Source: Motiliproteus sp965230735 (GTDB lineage: Bacteria > Pseudomonadota > Gammaproteobacteria > Pseudomonadales > Balneatricaceae). Taken from it: a stretch of 64,000 nucleotides of DNA. Position 1 is the stretch's first letter; the number at the start of each line of letters is the position of its first letter. The translations under genes and the position numbers were made by a program. The notes beneath the pieces were generated by a model that saw nothing but the letters and a program-made list of their open reading frames with translations, did not search any database and was not told where the DNA came from. Location: positions 3,844,001-3,908,000 of the forward strand of contig NZ_OZ246016.1 of assembly GCF_965230735.1 (NCBI RefSeq), given 5' to 3'. Positions 27,707-37,593 of this stretch are shown here, piece by piece.

Positions 27707-29359
27707 GTGGAACGCGAATCGATGGAGTTTGATGTCGTCATTGTAGGCGCAGGACCGGCAGGTCTGTCCGCCGCATGCCGACTGATGCAGCAGGCCCAGG
27801 CCAACGAACAGGAACTGATGGTTTGTGTGGTTGAGAAAGGCTCCGAAGTCGGTGCCCATATCCTCTCCGGTGCGGTATTCGAGCCGCGCGCCCTGGACGA
27901 ACTGTTCCCGGACTGGAAAGACCAGGGTCTGGCGCTGGGCGAACCGGTTACCGGTGATGAAATCTACCTGTTCAAAGATGAGCAGAAAGCCCAACTGATG
28001 CCCAACAGCTTTGTGCCCAAGACCATGCACAATGAAGGCAACTATGTGATCAGCCTGGGCAACCTGTGCCGCTGGCTGGCCGAGCAGGCCGAGTCGATGG
28101 GCGTGGAAATCTTCCCCGGCTTTGCCGCGGCGGAAGTGCTCTATCACGAAGACGGCTCGGTCAAGGGTGTTGCCACCGGTGACATGGGTGTCGGCGAAGA
28201 CGGCGAACCCAAAGACAGCTACATGCCCGGCATGGAACTGCACGCCAAGTACACCCTGTTCACCGAAGGCTGCCGCGGTCACCTGGGCAAGGAACTGCTG
28301 AGCAAGTTCGAACTGGACAAGGATTCCGATCCGCAGCATTACGGCATCGGTATCAAGGAGCTTTGGGATATCGATCCGGCCAAGCATAAGCCTGGTCTGG
28401 TTATCCACGGCGCCGGCTGGCCGCTGGGCAAGAACGCCCCGGGTGGTTCGTTCCTGTATCACGCCGAGAACAACCAGGTCGTACTGGGTCTGATCACCGA
28501 CCTGAGCTACAGCAACCCGCACCTGAGCCCGTTCGACGAGATGCAACGAATGAAGCACCACCCGGTGTTCAAGCAGTACCTCGAAGGCGGCAAGCGGGTC
28601 TCCTACGGTGCCCGCGCCATCGCCAAGGGCGGCTTCAACTCCCTGCCGAAGATGACCTTCCCGGGCGGCCTGCTGCTGGGTTGCGACGCCGGCACCCTGA
28701 ACTTCGCCAAGATCAAGGGCAGCCACACCGCCATGAAGAGCGGCATGATCGCCGCCGACACCCTGGCCGAAGTCTTCAAAGCCGGTAACGAGGGCGGCGA
28801 TGATCTGAGCCAGTTCACCGACAACCTGAAGGGCAGCTGGCTCTACGACGAGCTGTACCGCTCACGCAACTTCGGTCCGGCGATGCACAAGTTCGGCATG
28901 ACCCTGGGCGGCGCCTTCAACTACATCGATCAGAACTGGTTCGGCGGCAAGATCCCGGTCACGCTGCACGACACCAACCCGGATTACGCCCAGATGAAGC
29001 CGGCGTCCGAGTGTCCGAAGATCGACTACCCCAAGCCCGATGGCACGATCAGCTTCGACAAGCTGTCGTCGGTATTCCTGTCCAACACCAACCATGAGGA
29101 AGACCAGCCCTGCCACCTCAAGCTCAAGGATGCCAGCATCCCGCTGGAGCGTAATCTGCCGATGTTCGACGAGCCGGCTCAGCGCTACTGTCCGGCCGGT
29201 GTCTATGAAGTGGTTGTGGAGGATGACGGCAGCAAGCGCTTCCAGATCAACTCGCAGAACTGTGTTCACTGCAAAACCTGCGATATCAAGGATCCATCCC
29301 AGAACATTACCTGGGTGGTTCCGGAAGGTGCCGGCGGGCCGAATTACCCCAACATGTAA
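27707..29359 (+). CDS. Electron transfer flavoprotein-ubiquinone oxidoreductase
   Basis: About 550 residues. The FAD-binding N-terminus is EFDVVIVGAGPAGLSAACRL. The C-terminal ferredoxin-like part binds one 4Fe-4S cluster through Cys in RYCPAGVYEV and NCVHCKTCDIKDP. It oxidises reduced ETF and reduces ubiquinone at the membrane. The frame is open further upstream, but the GTG at 27707 has AGGAG six bases before it. It gives the pseudomonad-like start MERESMEFDVV, whereas the ATG at 27701 directly abuts the ribosome site. Confidence 0.95.
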   Translation: MERESMEFDVVIVGAGPAGLSAACRLMQQAQANEQELMVCVVEKGSEVGAHILSGAVFEPRALDELFPDWKDQGLALGEPVTGDEIYLFKDEQKAQLMPNSFVPKTMHNEGNYVISLGNLCRWLAEQAESMGVEIFPGFAAAEVLYHEDGSVKGVATGDMGVGEDGEPKDSYMPGMELHAKYTLFTEGCRGHLGKELLSKFELDKDSDPQHYGIGIKELWDIDPAKHKPGLVIHGAGWPLGKNAPGGSFLYHAENNQVVLGLITDLSYSNPHLSPFDEMQRMKHHPVFKQYLEGGKRVSYGARAIAKGGFNSLPKMTFPGGLLLGCDAGTLNFAKIKGSHTAMKSGMIAADTLAEVFKAGNEGGDDLSQFTDNLKGSWLYDELYRSRNFGPAMHKFGMTLGGAFNYIDQNWFGGKIPVTLHDTNPDYAQMKPASECPKIDYPKPDGTISFDKLSSVFLSNTNHEEDQPCHLKLKDASIPLERNLPMFDEPAQRYCPAGVYEVVVEDDGSKRFQINSQNCVHCKTCDIKDPSQNITWVVPEGAGGPNYPNM

Positions 29360-29376
29360 TCCGCCTTCTCCCCCTC

Positions 29377-29408
29377 AAGGCCGGCCATTGCCGGCCTTGT
29401 TATTTTCT
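29377..29408 (+). terminator. Intrinsic terminator after ETF-QO
   Basis: AAGGCCGGC (29377-29385) pairs perfectly with GCCGGCCTT (29390-29398) around a four-base loop. A T-rich tract follows, 17 bases after the stop codon. Confidence 0.88.
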
Positions 29409-29524
29409 GCGCCGAGTAAATCTCAAAAAAGCACCTAATCTCGCTAGAGTTTTTCCGCTTTAGCCGAATCTCTGCTAAGGTCCAGTTAATCGCATCAACG
29501 TGTTACCGGTCGGACCCTGCCCGT

Positions 29525-31126
29525 GTGTTGAAACACTACCTGAAATTACGCCAGAACAATCTTCTCTCTTATCGGTTGCTGGTCTACATCGTACTCTGCA
29601 GTACCCTGCTGGCTATCCTCAGTACCGCGATTCAGCTGTTCTGGGATTACCGCAAAGACCTGGGCGATATCGAGCGTGGACTTCAGTCGATCGAAGCCAG
29701 TTATCTGGATTCGCTGGCCTCCAGTCTGTGGAAGCTCGATAAGGATCAGATCGGGATTCAGCTCGACGGCATTATGAAGCTGCAGGACATCGGCTATGCC
29801 TCGATCACCGAGATCGTGGCCGATAGCGAAGAGGCGATCTTTTTCCGTGGCGACACCGACGCCGAGATGCCGATTCAGCGCCAGTTCGAACTCTACTACC
29901 GCGATACCCTGGTCGGCCGCCTCAAAGTGGGCGCCACCCTCGATAACGTCTACCTGCGACTGATCGAGAAGTTCTTCATCATTCTCGGCAGCCAGACTAT
30001 CAAGACCTTCCTGGTGTCGATCTGCATCCTGCTAGTGGTCCATTATCTGGTGATCACCCACCTGACTTCATTGGCCCGTTACACCCGCCGGATCGGGCTC
30101 GACAACCTGGATGAAGAGATCAGTCTGGAATCCAGTCTGCTACGACGCGGCGGCGAAGATTCGTTGGATCAACTGGCCGAAACCCTGAATCAGATGCGGG
30201 TTAATATTCGACGGCAGTTGCAGGCCAAGAAACGCGCCCAACAGCAGCTCGAGCAACTCAACGAAGAGCTGGAGCAGCGGGTCAAGTACCGTACCGCCAC
30301 CCTAAAACACACCAACGACCGACTCACCGAAGCTCTGGATGAGCTGACTCAAACCAAGGATCGCCTGGTCGAGAGTGAAAAGATGGCGGCCCTGGGCGAG
30401 CTGGTCAGCGGTATTGCCCAAGAGATAGAAAGGCCGCTGAGCCAGGGCATGAGCCTGTCGGAACAGGTCATCAACCGGCTCGACGAGCCGCGCCAGATCG
30501 ACAATGCCAGCGCCATGAGCCTGTGCAAGCAGGTCGATCAGGTCCATGATCAGCTGGGCAAGATCAGCGAACTGATGAAGGCGTTCCGACTGATCGCCGT
30601 CGACCCGGCCAAACTGACCCCCCAGCGGGTCAAACTCACCGAGCTGTTCAGCCAATTGGAACACCAAGTGGCCGAACGGCTGCTACGCCATCACGTACGG
30701 ATCGAAGTCGACTGTGACGACAGCCTGGAGCTGATCTCCTATCCCGATAGCCTGAGACAGATCTTCAACCAGTTGATCAGCAATTCTCTTCAACACGGCT
30801 TCGGCCCCGAACATGGCCGCAACGATGCCCTGATCAGCATTCAAGCCAGCCATCACAGCGACGGTGTTGAGATCAGCTATCGGGATAACGGTATCGGCAT
30901 CCCCGAGCAGGTTCTGCCTCGGGTATTCGAGCCTTTCGTCGCCAGTCGCGGTGAGCGCGGCGGCAGCGGCCTGGGTACACATGTGGTCTACCGCCTGGTC
31001 ACCGGCCTGCTACAGGGCAAGATCGACTGCCATAACCGCCGTGGTGAAGGGGTTGAGTTCCAGATCAAAGTCCCACTTCGACCCCACACGCCCGACCCGC
31101 ATCAGGATGACGACGACCTCTGGTAA
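29525..31126 (+). CDS. Histidine-kinase-like sensor lacking the phospho-accepting His
   Basis: 533 residues. Two membrane helices (about 17-38 and 161-178) flank a periplasmic domain. A HAMP-like and coiled-coil linker (about 180-285), a dimerisation helix and an ATPase domain follow. The ATPase boxes look intact: NQLISNSLQHG, YRDNGIGIP and GGSGLGTHVVYR. In the H-box, where kinases of this type read AHEINNPL, this protein reads AQEIERPL, with Gln299 in place of His. It is therefore probably a pseudokinase or an unusual output module. No response regulator adjoins it. The start is a GTG with only a weak ribosome site. Confidence 0.85.
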   Translation: MLKHYLKLRQNNLLSYRLLVYIVLCSTLLAILSTAIQLFWDYRKDLGDIERGLQSIEASYLDSLASSLWKLDKDQIGIQLDGIMKLQDIGYASITEIVADSEEAIFFRGDTDAEMPIQRQFELYYRDTLVGRLKVGATLDNVYLRLIEKFFIILGSQTIKTFLVSICILLVVHYLVITHLTSLARYTRRIGLDNLDEEISLESSLLRRGGEDSLDQLAETLNQMRVNIRRQLQAKKRAQQQLEQLNEELEQRVKYRTATLKHTNDRLTEALDELTQTKDRLVESEKMAALGELVSGIAQEIERPLSQGMSLSEQVINRLDEPRQIDNASAMSLCKQVDQVHDQLGKISELMKAFRLIAVDPAKLTPQRVKLTELFSQLEHQVAERLLRHHVRIEVDCDDSLELISYPDSLRQIFNQLISNSLQHGFGPEHGRNDALISIQASHHSDGVEISYRDNGIGIPEQVLPRVFEPFVASRGERGGSGLGTHVVYRLVTGLLQGKIDCHNRRGEGVEFQIKVPLRPHTPDPHQDDDDLW

Positions 31127-31154
31127 CCCACCGAGTCGACTCTGAACCACGGGA

Positions 31155-32903
31155 TTAGGACGCCAGCGGCTCCAGATAGTCGACCATCAACTGCGGCGAC
31201 ACCCGACCACGAAATTCGTTGATATCGAGCTTGAACGCGACCCGGGCCCGCTGCGACTGACTGGGCCAGAGTTCCAGGTCCACATTGAACGCGATCGCGT
31301 CGATACAGAAGCCGCTGACAACCCCCTGCTCGACCGGCGCCAGCACCAGCTTCAGATGACGCTCACCAACGATCCGCTGCTGCACCAGTTCAAACTCACC
31401 GTCGAACAGCGGTTCCGGGAACTGCTGCCCCCAGGGACCACCGTCGCGCAGCTGCCGTGCCATCTCCAGGTTCATCTCGGCCGCCGTCATGGCGCCATCG
31501 CTTTCAATCCTTGCCTGTAGCTGCTCTGCCGACAGTTGACGCCGGACCTCGGTATCAAATGCGCGGCTGAAGCGCTCAAACTTATCCCGTTCCAGACTCA
31601 TCCCCGCGGCCATCGCGTGGCCGCCGTACTTGGCCAGCAGGTCCGGCTCCCGGGCTTCTACCGCGGCCAGCACATCACGGATATGCAAACCGGGAATCGA
31701 GCGGGCTGAGCCTTTGATCATGCCGCCTTCAGCCTCGGCAAACGCGATCACCGGGCGGTGCAGCCGCTCCTTGATCCGGGAAGCCAGAATTCCGATCACC
31801 CCTTCGTGCCAGTCCGGCTCGAACAGGCAAACCCCATAAGGCAGCTCGGTTTTGTCGTCGAGGCTGATCTGATCGAGAACTTTCAACGCCTGACGCTGCA
31901 TCTGTTGCTCGATCTGTTTTCTGTCCTGGTTCAGCTCGTCGAGCTGCAACGCCAGCGCACGGGCCTCGGGCTCGGATCGGCTCAACAGACACTCGATCCC
32001 AATCGACATATCCTCCAACCGTCCGGCCGCATTCAACCGTGGACCGATGGCAAAACCCAGATCGGTGGCCACCAGTTTATCGAGCTGGCGTGAGGCGATT
32101 TCAGCCAGCGCTTTAATTCCCGGCCGGCAACGACCGGCACGGATCCGCTTCAACCCCTGATCGACCAGAATCCGGTTGTTGTGATCCAGCGGCACCACAT
32201 CGGCCACGGTGCCCAACGCCACCAGATCCAGGTAGTCGGCCATATTCGGCACCAGCTGCTGACGGCGCTCGAACCAGCCTCGGGTCTGCAACCGGCGGCA
32301 AACGGCGGTCATCACGTACCAGATCACCCCGACGCCGCAGGTATTCTTGGCGACAAAATCACAGCCATGCTGATTCGGGTTAACCAGCGCATCGGCCTCC
32401 GGCAATTCATCCCCGGGCAGGTGATGGTCGGTCACCACCACCTTGATACCCGCCTCTTTCGCCGCGCGGACACCGGCCACGCTGGAGATGCCGTTGTCGA
32501 CGGTGATCAGCAGATCCGGCTGCTGTTGCTTCGCCACCGCGACAATTTCCGGTGACAGGCCGTAGCCATACTCGAACCGGTTCGGTACCAGATAACCGGC
32601 CCACTGCGCCCCCATCGCTCGCAATGCCGATACCGCCAGGGCACTGCTGGTGGCACCGTCACAATCAAAATCGCCCACCACCAGCAGCCGTTGCCCCGCT
32701 TCGATCGCATCGGCGATCAGTTCGGTCGCCGGCTCGATATCCCGCATCGTATGAAACGGCAGCAGCCCTTTCAGCGAATTATCGAGTTGCGTGGGAAGAT
32801 CGACACCGCGACTGCTGTAGATTCGCGCCAACAGCGGCGACAAACCCGCTTCCAACAACGCCGGTTTGGCCTGATCATCACGTCTGACTATCTGTTTCTG
32901 CAT
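31155..32903 (-). CDS. recJ: Single-stranded-DNA exonuclease RecJ
   Basis: About 582 residues of DHH-family 5'-3' exonuclease used in RecF-pathway repair and mismatch repair. Motifs are VVGDFDCDGATSSALAV, LITVDNGISS, VVTDHHLPGDELP and, further on, GPRLNAAGRLEDM. The DHHA1-type motif is KYGGHAMAAGMSLE. The ATG at 32903 (MQKQIVRRDD) fits the family start better than an upstream TTG. It converges with the kinase-like gene across only 28 bases. Confidence 0.95.
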   Translation of the reverse strand: MQKQIVRRDDQAKPALLEAGLSPLLARIYSSRGVDLPTQLDNSLKGLLPFHTMRDIEPATELIADAIEAGQRLLVVGDFDCDGATSSALAVSALRAMGAQWAGYLVPNRFEYGYGLSPEIVAVAKQQQPDLLITVDNGISSVAGVRAAKEAGIKVVVTDHHLPGDELPEADALVNPNQHGCDFVAKNTCGVGVIWYVMTAVCRRLQTRGWFERRQQLVPNMADYLDLVALGTVADVVPLDHNNRILVDQGLKRIRAGRCRPGIKALAEIASRQLDKLVATDLGFAIGPRLNAAGRLEDMSIGIECLLSRSEPEARALALQLDELNQDRKQIEQQMQRQALKVLDQISLDDKTELPYGVCLFEPDWHEGVIGILASRIKERLHRPVIAFAEAEGGMIKGSARSIPGLHIRDVLAAVEAREPDLLAKYGGHAMAAGMSLERDKFERFSRAFDTEVRRQLSAEQLQARIESDGAMTAAEMNLEMARQLRDGGPWGQQFPEPLFDGEFELVQQRIVGERHLKLVLAPVEQGVVSGFCIDAIAFNVDLELWPSQSQRARVAFKLDINEFRGRVSPQLMVDYLEPLAS

Positions 32904-32956
32904 CTGAACTCGGAAGTCCTTAATCAATTTCGGAGGCCACTGGCAAGCAGCCCGGC

Positions 32957-33817
32957 TCAGGAATCTGAGATCCCTGGCTGGAGCGCCAGCTGTTCACTCT
33001 CGTCTCCCGGTAGAAAACGGTAGGTCTTATCGGTCAACCAATAGGCCAACAGACCCACCCATTCCCGAGAGGCCATCATCAGGTCCTGCAGGTTACTGCT
33101 GAGGTTGAAATAGATCGGATCTTCACCCAGCGGCTGGCCACGGTAGTCCACCGGATAGGGCAGCACATCCCACCCCTGCTGCCGGAAGACGCCGACCGAA
33201 CGCGGCATATGGAAGGCGGAGGTGACCAGCAGCCAGCGCCCTTCCAGGGCCGATTCCCCCAATTGCTGCCGCACCAGCTCGCGACTCAGGGTCCCGTTCT
33301 CATAGGTGTTGCGCGCCTCGCGTTCATACAGAACCCGATCCTCCAGACCGATGGCATCGAAATACAGCTTGGTGAAGTCCGCACCACGAATCTCCGGCTC
33401 GGTATGCCAGCCCGAACCACAGCTGTAGACGATCGGCAGGTCGCTGCGCTCCATCGCCAACTGCGGCACCGCCAGAATCCGATCGGCTGCATCGGTGAAT
33501 TCGGCCCGTCGATGGTAGCGCATCGACGCCAGCTGTTCGGCCCCACCCAGGACGATAATACCCGACAGTGACTGACTCTGTAGCGGTCCGGGAGGCGGAA
33601 AGCGCTGCTCCAGCTGGTGTAGAAAAACCTGCCCCACCGGTACCAGTGCCACCAGCCAGATCATCGCCAACGACAGCCAGGCAAACAGCCTCGCCTGTCG
33701 CCGCTGCGTGTTCCAGCCCAGCACCAATACCGCCAGGGTCATGATCAACAGTAATAGGTGATCTGGTCGGGCGAAGGTCCAGATCACTTTCGACAGCATA
33801 TAAAAAAGATTATCCAT
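32957..33817 (-). CDS. DUF218/YdcF-ElyC-like membrane protein
   Basis: 286 residues. Two N-terminal membrane helices (about 20-36 and 43-62) precede a DUF218 domain (about 85-250) with IIVLGGAEQL, VYSCGSGWHTEP, ARNTYENG and LLVTSAFHMPRSVGVFR. Family members such as ElyC and SanA affect envelope integrity and undecaprenyl-phosphate metabolism. The layout of two helices before the domain is that of ElyC. It lies 53 bases upstream of recJ on the same strand and after the thrC terminator. Confidence 0.85.
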   Translation of the reverse strand: MDNLFYMLSKVIWTFARPDHLLLLIMTLAVLVLGWNTQRRQARLFAWLSLAMIWLVALVPVGQVFLHQLEQRFPPPGPLQSQSLSGIIVLGGAEQLASMRYHRRAEFTDAADRILAVPQLAMERSDLPIVYSCGSGWHTEPEIRGADFTKLYFDAIGLEDRVLYEREARNTYENGTLSRELVRQQLGESALEGRWLLVTSAFHMPRSVGVFRQQGWDVLPYPVDYRGQPLGEDPIYFNLSSNLQDLMMASREWVGLLAYWLTDKTYRFLPGDESEQLALQPGISDS

Positions 33818-33835
33818 CTAAGGCCTGCGCAGACA

Positions 33836-33862
33836 AAAACGCCGGCGGTAAGGCCGGCGTTT
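33836..33862 (-). terminator. Intrinsic terminator after thrC
   Basis: The stem AAACGCCGGC pairs with GCCGGCGTTT around a six-base loop. On the minus strand it is followed by a T-run. It begins 23 bases after the thrC stop. Confidence 0.87.
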
Positions 33863-33885
33863 GATGGATGGCTAGGAACACAAAA

Positions 33886-35304
33886 TCAACCCAGCTGTTC
33901 AGCCATATGAGCATGAACCGCGGCCAGATCATTGTCCAGCACGGTGCAGCGTTCTTCACGATCGAACAGATCTTCCAGGTGATGCGGCAGCTCCGGCGAT
34001 TTGAGACCAGCTTTGACCACCGGCTCCGGGAACTTGACCGGATGTGCAGTCGCCAGCGCCACCATCGGCGTCTCGCTGTCACGACGACACTCCTCAGCAG
34101 CCTTGACCCCGATCGCGGTGTGCGGATCGAGCAGCTCTTCACTGCGCTCAAACATCTCGGCGATGTAATCGATACAGCCTTCATCATCAAGGCGGTAACT
34201 GTCGAACAGCTCACGGGCCTTGGCCAGGCGTTCCGGCTCCAGCTCGGCACCCTGACCACCGTTCATGCGCGCCATCAGTTCACCGGTGGTCTTGCCGTCA
34301 CGATCGTACAGATCGAACAGCAGCCGTTCGAAGTTGCTCGACACCATGATATCCATGCTCGGCGACAGGGTGTGGACCAGCTCCTGCGGCGAGTAGTCGT
34401 TGGCGCTGATGCAGCGGTGCAGGATGTCGTTGACGTTGGTGGCAACGACCAGCTGCTTGACCGGCAGCCCCATGCCCTTGGCCAGGTATCCGGCAAAGAT
34501 ATCGCCGAAGTTACCGGTCGGGACCGCGAAGGAGACTTCACGGTGCGGACCACCCAGGCTCAGGGAGGCGTGGAAGTAGTAAACGATCTGAGCCATGATC
34601 CGGGCCCAGTTGATCGAATTGACCGCCACCAGCTTGCGACCGCCGAGGAAGCTCTGGTCGGCAAAGCTCTGCTTCACCATCTGCTGGCAATCGTCGAAGT
34701 TACCCTTGATCGCCAGGTTGTGAATGTTGTCACCGATGATGGTGGTCATCTGCTTACGCTGCACGTCGGAAACGCGCTGATGCGGATGCAGAATAAACAT
34801 ATCGACGTTGTCGCAACGCTTACAGCCTTCGATCGCGGCCGAACCGGTATCGCCGGAGGTCGCGCCCATGATGACAACGCGTTCGTTACGCTTCTCCAGC
34901 ACATAGTCGAGCAGTCGACCCAGCAGCTGCAGGGCGAAGTCCTTGAACGCCAGGGTCGGGCCGTGGAACAGTTCCAGCAGCCACAGGTTGCTGTCGAGCT
35001 GCTTCAATGGCGCGACGGCATCGTGGGTAAAGACATTCTTACCCTCAGTCTCACGGGCGGTGCCGTAAGTCTCGTCGATGATCGCGTCCAGGTCGGCCTG
35101 CGGAATGGTATCGGCAACAAAAGGCGCGATGACCTTCTTGGCCAGATCGGCGTAGGACAGCCCGGCCCAGGAGGCGATCTCCTCTTTGGAGAACTGCGGT
35201 AGCTGCTCCGGAACGTAGAGACCACCATCGGTGGCCAGTCCAGCCAACAAAACCTCTTCAAAATTCAGCGCAGGAGCCTGACCACGGGTACTGATATATT
35301 TCAT
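33886..35304 (-). CDS. thrC: Threonine synthase
   Basis: About 472 residues: MKYISTRGQAPALNFEEVLL start, PLP lysine Lys121 in GPTLAFKDFALQ, and phosphate loop GATSGDTGSAAIEG. It converts O-phosphohomoserine to threonine. The frame is open upstream to 35430, but the family start is the ATG at 35304. It follows hom by 52 bases on the same strand, the usual hom-thrC pair. Its own terminator follows. Confidence 0.97.
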   Translation of the reverse strand: MKYISTRGQAPALNFEEVLLAGLATDGGLYVPEQLPQFSKEEIASWAGLSYADLAKKVIAPFVADTIPQADLDAIIDETYGTARETEGKNVFTHDAVAPLKQLDSNLWLLELFHGPTLAFKDFALQLLGRLLDYVLEKRNERVVIMGATSGDTGSAAIEGCKRCDNVDMFILHPHQRVSDVQRKQMTTIIGDNIHNLAIKGNFDDCQQMVKQSFADQSFLGGRKLVAVNSINWARIMAQIVYYFHASLSLGGPHREVSFAVPTGNFGDIFAGYLAKGMGLPVKQLVVATNVNDILHRCISANDYSPQELVHTLSPSMDIMVSSNFERLLFDLYDRDGKTTGELMARMNGGQGAELEPERLAKARELFDSYRLDDEGCIDYIAEMFERSEELLDPHTAIGVKAAEECRRDSETPMVALATAHPVKFPEPVVKAGLKSPELPHHLEDLFDREERCTVLDNDLAAVHAHMAEQLG

Positions 35305-35356
35305 GCGTTTTCTACCGTTAAAGCTGTCGATTGCACTCAAGGGAGCTTTCAAGAGA

Positions 35357-36667
35357 TTACTGGGCGTCCAGCGCTTCGACCCGGATCCGGGTGACGCCGC
35401 CGTGGATCGACTCCAGGGCTTCGATCGCACTGATAGCGCGGTTCATCGCCGCTTCCTTCACCTTGTGGGTCACGATCACAACCGGCACCAGCTCTTCGGC
35501 GGTGTCGTGCTGGACGATGGCATCAATGCTGATCGACTGCTCGGCCAGAATCCGGGTAACGTCAGCCAGTACCCCCGGATGATCGATCGCCTGCATCCGC
35601 AGGTAGTAGGCAGTTTCAACTTCGTCCATCGGCAGCATCGGCAGATCCGACAGGCGAGACGGATGGAAGGCCAGGTGCGGTACACGGTTGGAGCTGTCGG
35701 CGGTCATCACCCGAACGGTGTCGACCAGATCGGCGATCACGGCCGAAGCGGTCGCTTCGGAACCGGCACCGGCGCCGTAGTACAGGGTCGGGCCGACGGC
35801 GTCAGCATCGACCAGTACCGCGTTCATCACGCCATCAACATTGGCGATCAGGCGTTTCTCCGGGATCAGGGTCGGGTGAACCCGCAGCTCGATCCCCTCT
35901 TCGGTGCGACGAGTCACACCCAGGTGCTTGATCCGGTAGCCCAGCTCTTCGGCATAGTTCACATCATCGGTGGTGACCTTGCTGATCCCTTCGGTGTAGG
36001 CCTTGCTGAACTGCAGCGGCACACCGAACGCCAGTGAAGACAGGATGGTCAGCTTATGAGCCGCGTCGATACCCTCAACATCGAAGGTCGGATCGGCTTC
36101 GGCATAACCCAGCGCTTGGGCTTCGGCCAGCACATCTTCGAAATCACGACCCTTGTCGCGCATCTCGGTCAGGATGAAGTTGCCGGTGCCGTTGATGATG
36201 CCGGCAACCCAGTTGATGCTGTTGGCGGCCAGACCTTCACGGATCGCTTTAACGATCGGAATACCACCGGCGACGGAAGCTTCATAGGCCACGATGACGT
36301 TGTTGGCCTGAGCGGCTTCAAAGATTTCGTTGCCGTGCTCGGCGATCAATGCCTTGTTGGCGGTAACCACGTGCTTGCCGTTGGCGATCGCTTCGAGCAC
36401 CAGCTCACGGGCGGTGTCGTAGCCGCCGATCAGCTCGACAACGATATCGATTTCAGGGTTACGGGCCACCTCAAAAATATCGCTGGTGGTCGGAATCTCG
36501 CTGGTATCCGCCGCCGGGTTCGGACGACGAGCGCCAATCTGAGCAACCTGAATCACCCGGCCTGCACGGCGGGAGATCTCTTCCTGGTTACGCGCGAGTA
36601 CATTGAAGGTTCCGCTACCAACGGTACCCAGACCACAGATGCCAACATTGACCGGCTTCAAGCTCAT
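35357..36667 (-). CDS. hom: Homoserine dehydrogenase (with ACT domain)
   Basis: About 436 residues. The NAD(P)-binding GICGLGTVGSGT is at the start, the catalytic region around ASVAGGIPIVKAIREG and EADPTFDVEGIDAAHKL, and a C-terminal ACT domain (from about residue 350; YYLRMQAIDHPGVLADVTRI) for feedback control, probably by threonine. It is the monofunctional form without aspartokinase. The ATG at 36667 has AAGGG seven bases upstream, while the frame extends to 36730. It precedes thrC in an operon. Confidence 0.96.
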   Translation of the reverse strand: MSLKPVNVGICGLGTVGSGTFNVLARNQEEISRRAGRVIQVAQIGARRPNPAADTSEIPTTSDIFEVARNPEIDIVVELIGGYDTARELVLEAIANGKHVVTANKALIAEHGNEIFEAAQANNVIVAYEASVAGGIPIVKAIREGLAANSINWVAGIINGTGNFILTEMRDKGRDFEDVLAEAQALGYAEADPTFDVEGIDAAHKLTILSSLAFGVPLQFSKAYTEGISKVTTDDVNYAEELGYRIKHLGVTRRTEEGIELRVHPTLIPEKRLIANVDGVMNAVLVDADAVGPTLYYGAGAGSEATASAVIADLVDTVRVMTADSSNRVPHLAFHPSRLSDLPMLPMDEVETAYYLRMQAIDHPGVLADVTRILAEQSISIDAIVQHDTAEELVPVVIVTHKVKEAAMNRAISAIEALESIHGGVTRIRVEALDAQ

Positions 36668-36837
36668 TTTCTGGCCCTTAATCGATGAATCTCGCCTCCA
36701 CCCGGAGGCCCTACACAAAAAGGCGGCCATTGTAGCAAAAAATCACCGCCAGGTGGCGGCTTGAGGCGCATTATCGGCGTCAATTATTTGCTACAAAACC
36801 ATTAAAAAATAACAACAGACCGATGGCTCATCGGCCC

Positions 36838-37473
36838 TCAATCACGATGGTAGGCCGGTAGATTCCAACCAAACAGAATCGCCCCGCCACGCAGCACCAG
36901 CGCCGCCAAAAATCCGCCGATCAGCGCCATCCCTTCGGGTACCGCCAGCCACTCCAGCATCAGGTAGGTACTGGCGCCGGCCAGTGAGGCACTGACGTAG
37001 AGTTCGCGGGAGCTGAGTACCAGATCACTGCCACAGAGCACGTCGCGGATAATCCCGCCGAAACTGGCGGTCATGACCCCCATGCAGGCGGCGATCAGCA
37101 ACGAGGCGCCGCTGCTCAGCGCGATCTGCGCACCGGTGACACTGAACAGCGCCATCCCGATCGCATCCATCCACAACAGGCTGCGGGTACGCGAGGCGAT
37201 ATAGGGCACCACAAAATAGGTCAGCACCGCCGCGCTCAGACTGATGGCCACATAAACCGGCTCGCGTACCCAATAGACCGGCGTGTTACCCAGCAGTAAG
37301 TCCCGCAAGGTGCCCCCGCCAAGCCCAGTGGCACAACCGATCAGCATAAAGCCGAGAATATCCATTTTCTGGCGCGCCGCATCCAACGCCCCGGATACGG
37401 CAAACACCGCGATTCCACTCAGCCCCAACACATTGACCACACTGTAAAGATCAATCTCCATCGGCACCTGCAA
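36838..37473 (-). CDS. TRIC/UPF0126-type membrane protein (YicG-like)
   Basis: About 212 residues with seven hydrophobic helices arranged as two repeats: GIAVFAVSGALDAARQKMD with GGGTLRDLLLG, and ALFSVTGAQIAL with FGGIIRDVLCG. This is the bacterial TRIC/UPF0126 fold, reported as cation channels or glycine transporters such as YicG. The TTG at 37473 has GGGGAG eight bases before it and is preferred. An ATG at 37461 is also possible. Confidence 0.87.
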   Translation of the reverse strand: MQVPMEIDLYSVVNVLGLSGIAVFAVSGALDAARQKMDILGFMLIGCATGLGGGTLRDLLLGNTPVYWVREPVYVAISLSAAVLTYFVVPYIASRTRSLLWMDAIGMALFSVTGAQIALSSGASLLIAACMGVMTASFGGIIRDVLCGSDLVLSSRELYVSASLAGASTYLMLEWLAVPEGMALIGGFLAALVLRGGAILFGWNLPAYHRD

Positions 37474-37536
37474 GGCAGTTTCTCCCCTAGCTGTTGTTTC
37501 GATCCGACTTAATGTTGCGTTCCGACTCAGACGCAA

Positions 37537-37563
37537 CCAAAAACGCGGCCAGAAGGCCGCGTT
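37537..37563 (-). terminator. Intrinsic terminator after class I fumarase
   Basis: AACGCGGCC (37542-37550) pairs with GGCCGCGTT (37555-37563) around AGAA. On the minus strand a T-run follows. It lies 30 bases beyond the fumarase stop. Confidence 0.87.
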
Positions 37564-37593
37564 GTTCGATCATCTAAGCTGAAGCTTAGCGAT

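Noticed and set aside
33868..35202. A 444-codon open frame on the + strand opposite thrC
   Set aside because: It mirrors thrC codon bias, has no ribosome site and no family motif. Thr, Gln and His-rich low-order sequence is typical of an antisense shadow.
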